Shown here: positions 23,170 to 34,165 of the stretch, piece by piece
How positions within the stretch are numbered: the stretch's first letter is position 1
Layout of the letters: each line of letters starts with the position of its first letter
Source: Anaeramoeba flamelloides
Taxonomy: Eukaryota > Metamonada > Anaeramoebidae
Reading direction: 5' to 3'
NCBI GenBank assembly: GCA_027625915.1
Contig: JANTQA010000063.1
Span: 4,359,501-4,423,500 of the forward strand
Length of the DNA stretch: 64,000 nucleotides
Notes under the pieces: model-generated
Database searches by the model: none
What the model was told of the DNA's origin: nothing
Seen by the model: the letters and a program-made list of their open reading frames with translations, nothing else
Position numbers and translations under genes: made by a program

Positions 23170-25370
23170 TTATAATATGTTATCTTCATTTTCATTAAAA
23201 TCATCTTCCAAACTATTATTCTCGGTAGAGAATTCAAGATCATTTTCGTTTGTATAATTTTGGTCAAGTTTTTTATATGCAGATTTTTTAGATAATTTTT
23301 TTTTTCGTCGGTAGATATATATGAGAAATACGAGTACGACAATTACCGGAATGGAAATTATTGAAAAAAGTGTCCAGTTGAAACGGAATGTTGAAACATC
23401 TTCAATTTTGAGATTAAATTGGATCTGTGCATTGTTCCTACAGGGATCCTCTGCTGTTATTAGGATTGTATATGAAGCGGCCTTTTCTGGAGATTTTCCA
23501 TATATCCTCCAATCTGCCTGATCAAAGCTCAACCAACTCGGCAATGCCTTATTATCCGACAGGGTTGCCGTGACATCGAGGTTTTGTTTGTTTGTGTTGA
23601 ACAGATCAGGTTCTAAGCTGAAATCCCAAAACTTTAAGGTATTTATGGTTTGATCTTTAATTGATTTCTTAACCTGTATTCTTCTGTATTGGATCTGCTT
23701 TGCAAAAATGGTATTTTCTTTTTTTGTTTCGCTTCGGGATTTCCAGGCAATTAATACACTATTTGCCTTTTTTTTGTTTAGTGTTAATACTGGCGAAAAC
23801 TGCTTTAATTCTGTTTTTGTATTTATTTTTAATTCATCGCTGATAGGGTTGGAATTGCCAATAAACATTCTTGAAAAGATCCCATTGGAACTTGCATCTT
23901 TTGAGCCTGAAATCCAAGTGACAAGAAATTCTGGATATTTTTCTTTATTGACTTCAACACTATACCCTGAATCAAGAATTGACGGCTGTGTTTGCTGCAC
24001 ATTATTATTCTGGTTTATTTTAAACACGTCCCCGATTGGGCTAAGATCCGTACCGTAAATGATTCCATAAAGATCGTGATCATTAGCGTTATTGTTCTAG
24101 CAATTCCAAACCACAACGAAGATTGATTTGTAATTATTCTCAATTGATCGTATTACGGGAGAATAATGTAAATTGCTATCCGCTTTATTGATCAGTGTTG
24201 CGTCCTTGACTATCGTGCCATCAAATTTCAATGACGAGTAATATACATCACGACTAATTTGAATGTATGGATCACTTTTCATTATCAAGGTGTTCCACAC
24301 AACTAAAATTAGTTCCTTTTCATAATTTGCCGTCAATTGTGGTTGAAAGTAAGGATCAATTTCGTTCGTTGCAAAGGATTTTTCAAATATTTTCTTCCCA
24401 TCCCAGCCAATAATGAATGTTTTCAATTCAGTAGTTGTTGTTGTTGTTGTTGTTGTTGTTGTTAGGTCAGGATTATATTTGTTATTTTTCTTTTTATTGT
24501 TATTATCTTTGACACACCTTTTAACCCATGCAATAGCAATAACCTTTGTAGAAAGCGGAATGGAATTTGTAAAAGAATAAATACATTGATCTTGAGTAGA
24601 TAATGTTTTTGGGTTCTGGAATTGTATTGAACCATCCTTGCTATCGAGAATTTGGAATTTGATTTGTCCATAATTGGTGGTTAAATTTTTTTCAACCCAA
24701 GCAACAGCGATTTTTTTTGAATCACTACTCACAACAGTTGTGGGACAGACTTCAGAGAAATCTTCTTTTGTTTGCTTTTGTTGATTAACGGCAATTTCTG
24801 AAGTATAGCTTTCACCACTTTCCTCAAATAATTTGACATAGATCCTCGAGGATAACTGTCCCTTACTTTCACTTTGCCAGGTCACACCATATCTCTGTGT
24901 TGACTCTAGATGAAAATGATTGAAATTCTTATCTTCGTGAGATAACAAATCGTTGATTTTGGTTGTTTTGCTAACAACAGTCCCATTTGAATCGAGCATC
25001 ACCTGATATAATTTTCGGAATCGATTTTCTTCAGTTTCAGATAAATACAGCAACGAGATTTTGTTGCTTGTTAACTCTAAAAGTGAAGGCTTCTCAGGCA
25101 AAACACTATCGGTAGAACTCACCAACAGATCGTCACCAATTCCAATTGGACACGTCTCACTACCTAAAAAGAGAAGATGTTTTTAAGGATGAATTGTTGT
25201 TTCATATTTGAAAAATTGACAAGACAGAATATTTGTTTTTTTATTATTTCACAACAAAAAAAAAGGTTTTCAAAGGGTAACTTGTTAAAAAGATTTGAAT
25301 TATTACAGTTGTACTTTTGGAAAAGTATGAATTGAAGAAAAATAATTAAGCAAATAATTAAATTTTTCAT
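23170..25370 (-). CDS. Type I membrane protein: repeat ectodomain, cadherin-like domain, one TM; in-frame amber
   Basis: Exon 1 (25282-25370) encodes a signal peptide (MKNLIICLIIFLQFILF). Exon 2 (23170-25159) is joined through AA|T across a 122 nt intron. Total length is 692 codons. The ectodomain (about 40-530) has roughly seven modules with a VAW/VVW strand, for example VTWQSESKGQLSSRIYVKLF, VAWVEKN, VVWNTL and VTWISGSKD, spaced about 60 residues and suggestive of beta-propeller blades. A dystroglycan-type cadherin-like (CADG) segment follows at about 547-617 (LPSWLSFDQ..IYGKSP..YTILITAED), then a membrane helix at about 625-646 and a basic then acidic cytoplasmic tail. A run of 12 Thr lies in the ectodomain. 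Codon 384 is TAG, after VVWNC and before NNNANDHDLYG, with no frame change. Without read-through the product would be 383 residues and secreted. An adhesion or sensing role is a guess. Confidence 0.78.
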
Positions 25371-27159
25371 GAAAAATGTTTTTTTAAAAAAAATGATGAA
25401 AAAAAAAATTTGATGAAACAGAATAACGGAATCTAATGTCTTTAACAAAGTTTTTCACTTTTACAAGGTATTTCTTCTTTTAAAATGTTAGATAGTGTTG
25501 GAAAGGATTTGAAATTGTCTTCAAGTGTTTGATAGTTTGATAAAAGACATATGATTTTTTTTGTAGTGGAAGAAGTATGAAAATCAATCAACAATTGTTT
25601 TACTTTTTGAAAAACAAGAGCATTTGAAAAAGTTATGATAAAAAAAGTTTTCAAATTTAGATACCAAACCACCAAACTTTAGTTGATGTCTTTATGTGAT
25701 ATTTTAAAAAAATTTTTGATCAGACTTTTTGAATGAACCTAAGAATTATTTTTAAGGACTATTCATATTTTATGCACTCTATGGTTGAAACACAAGACTT
25801 TAAATTGAATAAAAATCATTAAAAAGAAAGTTGCTCAAAGGAAAATCAAAATAATTCAATTTTTAGGTTTTTCAAGATTTTGATCATAAAACAATTATTA
25901 ATCAAAAAATTTGAGTGTTCTTCAAACAAAACGAGGTAAATTTAAAAAGCTGACTATTTTTTGATATTAGACCAGGGTCTATCCACTTATTTTTCAAGTA
26001 TAATTCTATAGTCACATTAAACTCCAACATACTTGAAAAGTAAACTTATTGAAATTTGGAGAGTTAGATTTTGATTTTTGATATGTGGAGAGAATTTCGA
26101 TTTTTCAAATGGGGAAATTTCAAATTATATTTTGAAAATGATCGGATGTCATGGAAACTTCATTTTCCCTATCCAATTGTATGTTGATAGTTCAAGTGGT
26201 TAACAATAAAGTTCTTATTTTTTCTTATTTTTGGTATGAACTTTTAAATTTTTGTTTTTTAGTTTTTTAATTGATTAATTTTTTTTTTGAATTTTACACC
26301 CATCAAAACTCAATTTCAACAATCTACAAAAGAATTGACTATCATTTCAGGTTTTTAATTTGATTGGGCGGAAAGAATCACAGAAACAATAAGAACAAAT
26401 CCATTTCCAAATTTTAATAATTCTAACTATATTGAATATTAAGACTTTACTATTTTGCCAATCTGGATAGTAGTTACTATTCAGAAGTGGTTACTAGAAA
26501 GGAAATTAATTTGAAATCTTTATCTTAGGAATGGCATAAATAGACAAAAATTTATTTCGGAAGGGTTGTATACATCTATGTGTACTCAGAGACATCAATT
26601 ATTGCAGTTTTATGTTCATTTTAACCCCTTAATTTCAAATTATTTATTATTGCTATTAATAGGCCCTTATTACAATCTAAACTAAAAAAACTCTAAAAAC
26701 TAAAGAAATCATAATTAGTTTATTTATCCCAAAGAAAGAAAAAGAAAAGAAAATCAAAATAATTGACAAGTGGTTTTTCATTGTTTTTATTATATATCTT
26801 TTTCTTTGGGGGCATTATTCAAAAAAATCAATAAACAGATCTTAAAAATTAAACATTAAGCTTTTCAAGAGATAAATTTCTCATGGAGGGACTAAAAAAA
26901 AAGAATTTTTGGAACCAAAAGGAAACAACTACCAACCCATTCAACACTTCAGGTGCAAAAAACTTTTTTAAGTTTTTTATTATTTTTTTAATTTCTTTTA
27001 TTTGCAAACTTTTCAATATCTTCTTCTTGTTTTTGTTTAAATTTTTTTTTTTCCTTTTATTTTTTGAAAGAAAATATTTACTATAAATTATAAACTTGAT
27101 ACTTTTGAGCTAAGAAATAACAAATTTAAAGGATTTCTGTATTTGATGAAAGTGTAGTA

Positions 27160-27780
27160 TGGAATTGTAGAGTTCCGTAGAGTACTTTAGAGTGACTATT
27201 TTTTTTTTTTTTTTTTTTTTTTTAATTTGTGTAATAATCTCAAAATTTCTTAAAGTTACATTTTATTTCTTAAATTTAAAAAAATTCAACTGCAGTTTAT
27301 TTGTGTTTTTCTGTTATATTTATGAAGTTTTCGTTGGGGTTTTTTGAGTTTTCTATTTATTTGTGAAGTGTTCTAAGTTTTTTTTTACTTTAGAAATAAA
27401 CCGAAAATTTATTAAAATTTTCTGTTTATTTCTAAAGTAAAAAAAACCTATCGAAAATCAATTTATTTTCTAAATAAATAAAAAACCAAAAAAAAAACCT
27501 AAAGAAAATTTATTGATTTTACAAATCAACAGAAACCCCAACGAAAATCTATAGAAAAACTAGCGATTTTCTTAATAAACAGCACACCCAAGAAAACTTA
27601 ACGGCGATTTTCCAGAATTCAAAAAAAAAAAAAAAGAGAAAATTTCAAATTTTATTCAATTCTTTTAAATTCTGGGAAATCTACAGGTAATTTTTATTTT
27701 TTATTTTATTTTTTGAAATAAACGAAAAATTTATTAAATTTTCACTTTATTGAAAAAGTAAAAAAAAAAACTACAAAATT
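27160..27780. repeat. Palindromic mosaic repeat, family C, copy 3
   Basis: The left flank carries GTAGAGTTCCGTAGAGTACT. The core at about 27385-27446 is the ACTTTAGAAATAAACCGAAA hairpin shared with 22801-22860, here with one arm slightly diverged (CTGTTTATTTCTAAAGTAAA). Outer inverted modules include TTTTCCAGAATTCAAA and AATTCTGGGAAATC. Borders are approximate. Confidence 0.65.
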
Positions 27781-28849
27781 GGAATAATTATGTACAAATA
27801 TCGTTTTTTAGCCATTATCATAATAAAATAATTAGTATTTATTATTTTTTTACTTCAATATAAAGGCCTAAAATGGATGATTGGTAATATTTAAACAAAT
27901 AATCAAATGAGAACAGTTACTGGATAACTGCAAAACTTTATATATTTATCTGGAAAAATGGAAATGATTTTTTTCATTTTTACTACTATTTTCGATTAAT
28001 AAAAAACAATTAAAGATTAAATTTTAGAGTAAAATTAGAAAAATAATTAATAAAAATGCACTTGAAAGAACTATAGCATCTAGTCACCTTTACACACTTT
28101 GAATTTCTGTTACAAAAAAAAAAAAAAACAGAATATTTTCAATATTCCAACAATTTTCTCAATTTTAGCTGAACATCTAAAATTTTTTTTTATTATTATT
28201 CCATGTTTTCCTGCGTATCTATAAACACAAAGTAATTCCTATTGCTTCTTAATCTTTTTCATAATTATTTTTAAAAAAATTAAATGTTTAAAAATTTTAA
28301 ACTTACTCATAAAAATTTCCCCGAATGGATGAGTTACAATAAAAAAAATTACATCATCCGGAAAAATAAAGTAAAAAAAAATGATTATTATAATCATAAA
28401 TTTCTTTAAACTGTTTTCCAAAATTAATAAATGTATTCAAAGGTTTAATCCATTTTTTCTCATTTTTGAAAAGTTCAAAATTTTAAATATTTTTCAAATT
28501 ATTAAAAAAAAAATGATTTTCTTTGATAGAAGATAGAAATTTTCTTGTCTGCAAACAAATTATACACAAATTTAATTTAAAAATGAAAACCAAAAGTTTC
28601 AATTATTTCTGATATAAAAATTTACTTACTTTCAAAAAAATTCTAATAATTATTTTAAACTTGAAAAAAATACACATTCATTTATTGAAAAGAGTATTTG
28701 AATAATTTATTCTTTTTATTCAACAAAATAAAAATGTAAAAAACAACCAAACAATTAAATTATAAAAACGACAAATATGATTTATAAAAAACCTGCAAAG
28801 TATATCTTGAGGGTAGAGTCATTACTTTATCAAAATTTTTTTATAATAT

Positions 28850-29919
28850 ATAAACTCAATTCCAAAAATTGGGGCACACCTTCAAAATCAATTTAATTCC
28901 AAGAAAAGTGATATTTGACTCTTAAATAGAAACATTAGATATTAACAATCAATGTAAATAATTTCAAAGTTAATTATTTATCATTTTTTTTTCATTATTT
29001 TTTGATTTTTGATTTTCAATAATTTTTTTGATTTTTTTTGTATTCTTTTTTTTCAAATAAAAAAAAAATTTTCTTTTTTTTTCAAAACTTTTTCTAAAAT
29101 CTCAAAATCACTTTAAAATGAAATTTAAAAGTTTTCATTCTGATCACAAAAAAAAATTTTTTTTTCTCTCAAAAAAGGAAAAAAGATTCTTTTTTTATCG
29201 AGAAAAAATTTTTTTGAAAAAAAATCATGATATGGTGTGCTAGGACACATGGCCTAAAAACAGACCTTATTATTATTAATGGAAGTGTGAATACTGAATG
29301 TATTATTAATGATATTATCAAAAAAATCAAAGGAAATTAAACTCGCTAATTCAGAATATAGTGAGTTGAAATGGATTTTCCAAAAGGATGGAGCTTGTCC
29401 ACATACCTCAAAAAAAAAAAAAAAAAACTTACTTAAATCTGGGATCTAATGTTCTGGACCCTTGACCCCCAATTCCACAAGATTTAAATCCAATTGGGAA
29501 TTATAGATACTAAACTGAAAAATTGTAACCAAAAAACAAAGAAGAATTTTTAAAATTTTCACTAATGTATGAAATACTTTGAGTTGGGAAACCTAAGATA
29601 ATTAGTAAACCCTATATTTAAAAGGATAGATTTAGTTATCAAAAGACAAGATGAATCTATTAATGGTTTTTATTAATTTTTCTTTCAATAAAAATGGATT
29701 TTTTGGTAACCGTGTTCCAAAAATAGGGGCACACTTTTTTTTATTTTTTCTTTTTTATTTTTCGAATTGAATTTTAAATTTACTATAAAATATATAAATA
29801 GTATTAATTAAATATTTTTGGGTCTTTTATTATTTTAATGTTCAAATATCATGCATTTTGGAGTATATTTTTATTAATGTAATTTTTTTTTGTGTCCCAT
29901 TTTTTGGAATTGAGTTTAT
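28850..29919 (+). mobile_element. Decayed Tc1/mariner DNA transposon
   Basis: The inverted ends are AAACTCAATTCCAAAAATTG (28852) and CATTTTTTGGAATTGAGTTT (near 29898-29918), bordered by TATA, so the size is about 1.07 kb. Plus-strand transposase fragments are recognisable. MIWCARTHGLKTDLIIINGS (about 29228) matches the Tc1 segment around the first catalytic Asp. WIFQKDGACPHTS (about 29374) matches the FQQDNAPCHT motif of the second Asp. PQDLNPIGNYR (about 29475) matches SPDLNPIENLW near the third acidic residue, with E replaced by G. The pieces lie in different frames and contain stops, so the element is inactive. A second end-like sequence at about 29707 suggests an embedded or composite MITE. 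Confidence 0.8.
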
Positions 29920-30531
29920 ATAAATATAAAACTTTGAATTTAAATGAGTGCTTAATAACTAATTAGAAATCAATAAATAGAAGACGTATTATCAATATCA
30001 AACAATAAATAATGAAAACTAGCCATTTTTAGTGAAATGAACTAAAGTCGCAATAAATTTCCAATTTGAAGTATTTGTGAATTAAAATATCGAGAACAAT
30101 TGTGTGTGTTTTGGTGTGTCGCTCTTTCTGTCTTTTTGAGATCTCGAAGATTTTTTTTCCATTTTTTCGATTTATCAAATGAGTTATTTTTTTCATCAAG
30201 AATGTACCAAAATACCTATTTTATAAAGGTTATAGAGGGTTACAATCTAACTAAAAATTTGAATAAATTGAATTAAATTGAAATTATACTAAAATAAAAC
30301 AATTTGTAGAAATTCGAAGAAACTGAAAAAATTGGAAATTTAAAATAAAGAAGCGAGTAATTTTTTTTTTTTTTTCAAAATTCGGATTTTTTAGAATTGA
30401 GTTTTCGTCCTTATGAACTCTTATAAACTTTGTTTTTTTTTAAATCTAATTTTTAACCAAAGAAATACCATGTAATTTTTTTTTTAATAGTTGAATTTTT
30501 TACCAAAGAAATCCAAAGAAAATTTTTTGGT

Positions 30532-30733
30532 TACGGTAAGTTCCACTTTTAGGACACAAACTTTCTTTAAAATTTAAGGCACAAAAAAAATCTCAAATTA
30601 TTGCAGATTTTTTCAAATTTTTTTGAATTCAAATCATTTTACTAGAATTTGAATTTTATGCCTTAATTTAGGTTTTTTTTTGGTGTCTTCAATTTCGTTG
30701 AAAGTTTGTTTCCGAAAATTGTAACTGACTGTA
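30532..30733 (+). mobile_element. Tc1/mariner-type MITE, family B, copy 2
   Basis: This is a 202 bp relative of 12263-12437. The right end AACTGACTGTA is conserved and the left end, TACGGTAAGTTCCACTTTTA, has diverged. Shared interior words include AAGGCACAAA, CTAGAATTTGAATTTT and AATTTCGTTGAAAGTTTG. Confidence 0.7.
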
Positions 30734-31242
30734 TGAAGATTTTGTTAATGAAAAGAATGTGAATTCCATAATCTTATTTAGAACTGTAAGCTTACCATTG
30801 GGTGTAAAGTAAACTTACAACAAGCGACTAAACACTTTTAGAATCTATTTTTACAAGATTTTTTTACTAGTTATTGGATATAATTGTGAAAAAAATTTTT
30901 TTCTCATTTATTCTTTTCATATTCAGATAACAAATTCCAAAGAAATAGATTATAATTTGTGAGATCCCTGTTTATTAATTTGGGAACTTTTTTTTGTACA
31001 CTTTGGTCTTTTGTGAGAACAAATAATACTAAAGAAAAGTTAGATTTCAGAATTGATAAAATAACAACAGATCATATTTTCTCTCAATTAATTTTATCCA
31101 TTTAAATCTAAAAATACCAGTCAAGTTTGAGAACAAAGAGTTCATTTTTGAACTTCTATTTAACTTTCAAAAAAGTTAAAAATGCAATTAATAATTCTCC
31201 TTAAAATTAAATGTATTTTTCCAAAATAAAATATCAACATGA

Positions 31243-31477
31243 TACTTTTTATTGTAAAATAAAAAGACCAAAATATTCATTCAGCTTTCCAAAAACAACA
31301 GCCTATCTCTCAAGAATTAAAATAAAATATCCAAGTCCCCAATTTCTGAAAAGGTTAAGTAAAAATTGAATGATGATTTTCAGAATCAAAAAATTTGAAA
31401 ATTTCCTCTGATTTATAAATTACAATTTTAGAAAGCTAAATGAAAATTTTGTTCCATTAATTTTGCAACAAATAGTA
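31243..31477 (-). mobile_element. MITE, family A, copy 2
   Basis: This 235 bp element lies in inverse orientation to copies 1 and 3. The right end read in reverse is ACTATTTGTTGCAAAATTAA and the left end is ACTTTTTATTGTAAAATAAA; both continue into the TTCATTCAGCTTTCC module. It sits in the presumed promoter region of guanylate kinase. Confidence 0.7.
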
Positions 31478-31613
31478 TAAAGGAAACCATCTCAAGAACT
31501 AGTTTCTGGAATTCTTGCAGATTTTCCATTCATTATTCTTTGTAAACTTTTTTTCCTTTAATTTAATTCTTCATTTTTTCCAAATTTGTTGTTAATTTGT
31601 AATTTATTTATTG

Positions 31614-32672
31614 ATGGATCCAAAAAAAATAATTGGGCTAATTGCTGGAACAACTGTTTGTGCTGGTAGTTTGTATTATCTGTTTACCTCAAAAGAAGAA
31701 GAAGAAGAAAAAAAGGGTATTATTTTCCTTTCTTTCAACAATTACAAAAAATTTTTTAATTTCTAATATTTTCTTCAATAAACACAAACCCTATTGCCTT
31801 TTGTCAACATAGTTTGGAATTTTTTCAACATAAACTATTTAGTCTCAAACAAAAAACGTTGAGACACACAATAATAAAACTCTACCAAACAACAATTATC
31901 AACTTTCTTTTTGTTACCCTTTACTTTCTTTCTCAAAGAAAAATAAACTTCCAAGACCAATTGTATTGAATGGGCCTTCTGGATGTGGTAAGTGCTTTGA
32001 CATTTTCCTTCTCTCGTTTAGTAATCAAAAAGCAAACAACTTTTGTTCTTATCAAAAAATTTCCTTTTTTTCTTTTTCCAACAAAAAAAAAAAAAAAAAA
32101 AAAAAAAATGAAAAAAATCCGTTATAGGAAAGTCTACATTAACAAACCAATTAATGAAGAGATTTCCAGACTTATTTGCATTTTCAATTTCTCACACGAC
32201 TCGCAGTCCAAGGAAGGGTGAAGTAAATGGTGTCGATTATCATTTCATTAGCAAAGAACAATTCAAACAAGACATTGAAGACAACAAGTTTGTTGAATAT
32301 GCAGAAGTTCATGGCAACTTCTATGGTACATCGATTCAATCGATCAAAGATGTACGTGAAAAAGGGCAAATCCCAATTCTTGATATTAACCTAGATGGAG
32401 GGCAATCTGTTGTCAAGGCAAAGCTCAATCCCATCTTGATCTTTGTTAACGCGCCATCATGGGAAATCCTTGAAAGAAGGCTGACAAACAGGGGCACCGA
32501 AACAAAAGAGCAAATCAAACGAAGACTTGAAACAGCCAAAGAAGAAATCGAATGGGTTAAAAACAATCCAAAATTCCACCACTTACATCTCATAAACAAT
32601 TTGTTAGAAGACGCTGTAGATGAACTACAAGAAACGGTACAATCTGAAATTGATTTGGTAACAAAAAATTAG
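31614..32672 (+). CDS. GUK1: Guanylate kinase with N-terminal hydrophobic segment
   Basis: Guanylate kinase phosphorylates GMP to GDP with ATP. Exons 31939-31987 and 32128-32672 join at G|GA inside the P-loop GPSGCGKS (140 nt intron, GTAAGT..TATAG). Downstream are the GMP-binding signature SHTTRSPRKGEVNGVDYHF, the EYAEVHGNFYGTS segment, the ILDINLDGG strand and the LID arginines (RRLTNRGTETKEQIKRRL). The catalytic part is about 197 residues, the usual size, and looks active. An upstream exon (31614-31716) starts with ATG and encodes a hydrophobic helix (residues 6-24) and an EEEEEKK stretch, which would anchor the enzyme in a membrane and is unusual for a soluble kinase. This exon ends in phase 1, while the next opens in phase 0, so the joint does not work as written. 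Either the A-run is miscounted, a small exon is missed, or the upstream exon is not part of the gene. The stop is TAG. Confidence 0.88.
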
Positions 32673-33039
32673 GCGTTTTTCTTCTCACACCTTTTTGTTA
32701 TGGTTCGATCCCTAAGTTCTAGTTTTCACATTTTTGTTATTGTTTTTGTCTTTCTTTTTTTTTTTTTTTTTTTTTTTTTTTTGATGTCTCTCTACTTTTG
32801 CTTTGACTTTTTATTTTAAGGTTTACCAACGTTTTATTAACTGTTGAAATTTTTAAAATCTCATCTTAGGACTACTTTATCTTTCAAAGATCTTTTTAAA
32901 AAATATCCGTTTTTTTTCAAATCAAAACAATTGTTTTTAGAACTTTTAAAGATTTTTTTTGTCAAACTCTTTTTCATAATACCAATTTCTTCTTAAATTT
33001 TTTTCCAAAATACAATAAAATCTACATTCTTCCAAAGAT

Positions 33040-33262
33040 ACTATTTGTTGTAAAATAAATGGAACAAATTTTCATTCAGCTTTCCAAAATTAGATTTTAA
33101 AATCATATAAAATTTCATTTTTTTAAATCCATTAATCAGTTTAGACCCTTAATTTGCCTTTTAGAATTTGTCACTGTGATGGTTTGTTTTCATTCTTGAG
33201 AGGTATGCTTATTTTGAAAAGCAAAATTAAAATTTTGATCTGTTTATTTTTCAATTAACAGT
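33040..33262 (+). mobile_element. MITE, family A, copy 3
   Basis: About 223 bp. The left end ACTATTTGTTGTAAAATAAA is identical to copy 1 over 20 bp. The right end carries AAAAGCAAAATTAAAATTTT in inverse position. The interior CCTTTTAGAATTTGTCACTG matches copy 1. With copy 2 it brackets the guanylate kinase gene in opposite orientation. Confidence 0.75.
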
Positions 33263-33589
33263 CTATGTGCCCGAATCCTAAAACCCCATGTTTGGAATTA
33301 AAACCATGTACTTTTTTTTACTTCTTGTTCCAATACAAGATCTAATTCACTACACAATAGTAATGATTAAGGCAAGTCAATTTTGAAAGTTAACTCCTCT
33401 GAAGTTTTCAGAAAATTTTAAATTATGAATTGAATTTGTTTAGAAATTTTTCACTTTTTTCCAATTTTTTGTTTTTTTATTTAGATCTTAAATTATCTTT
33501 AAAAGTTTTACTCAATTTTTGAAAATAAAATTTTTAATGTGGTATCCTTTTCATTTTCAGAATGCCTTCTTTTAATAGCAGAACTTTAA

Positions 33590-33740
33590 GAAAACACTAT
33601 CATATTTACTTTTTTTTTCTTTCCAGTGCTTTCATCATTTAGTTTGTTAGTCTTCTAGAAAAAAGAAACATGGATTTTTAATTTGAAACGCATACTTATT
33701 ATGTCTGCACTGATTATTTTAACAACAGAAATTCGAAAAA
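33590..33740 (+). repeat. Dispersed repeat, family E, copy 2
   Basis: Contains CTTCTAGAAAAAAGAAACAT and TGATTATTTTAACAACAG. It aligns with 3360-3490 and with the reverse complement of 61510-61680. Confidence 0.6.
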
Positions 33741-33904
33741 AGATAAGATTACTAAAGACTTTTCCGTTTTAACAATAGATGGAATAATACTGATACTGAT
33801 AATATTATCCCGAAAAGAAATATCTTTCAAACAAATTTGCAAAATAACACAAAAAAGAAAAAAGAAAATTGACTATTTTTTTGTTTATAAAAGCATTAAT
33901 CCCA

Positions 33905-34165
33905 ATATACTATTATTTTCCAATTAAAAAATGATAATTTTTCGTTCACTTTCTAAAAATATTTTTCTAGTTTATAATTTGAAAGAAAAACCAAAGATCT
34001 TTAAAAATATCGTAGAAATGATATTTTCACGCAATTAATTAAACTTTCTTCCTGAAAACCCCGAGGCAAAATTTTTACTCTGCTAATTTGATTGAAGCAG
34101 TAATAATTAATATTCATTTTGGAAATTGATGTAAAAATTTTCATTTATTAATTGGAAAATAACAG
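33905..34165. mobile_element. MITE with TATTTTCCAATTAA ends, copy 1
   Basis: The left arm ACTATTATTTTCCAATTAAA and the right arm TTAATTGGAAAATAACAGTA are inverted over about 40 bp. The size is about 260 bp. The same ends occur at 60859-61128. Confidence 0.65.

Larger units (their letters stand above)
25371..31613. other. 6.2 kb spacer with transposon remnants
   Basis: I see no host gene. The spacer contains a palindromic array (27160-27780), a decayed Tc1/mariner element (28850-29919), a Tc1-type MITE (30532-30733) and a family A MITE (31243-31477) ending about 135 bp before the guanylate kinase start. Short frames at 25442-25675 and 26883-27086 are low-complexity and unrecognised. Confidence 0.6.

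Noticed and set aside
24097-24099. Stop-codon reassignment (TAG or TAA read as Gln), suggested by the amber codon and by a TAA inside the right-edge frame
   Set aside because: Conserved genes end at TAA or TAG at the length expected for their families (Snf7 TAA, guanylate kinase TAG, F-BAR/SH3 TAA). Translating through these stops gives no conserved sequence.
32690-32720. GGTTCGATCCC as a tRNA T-arm
   Set aside because: No matching acceptor stem, D-arm or anticodon arm is found on either side.
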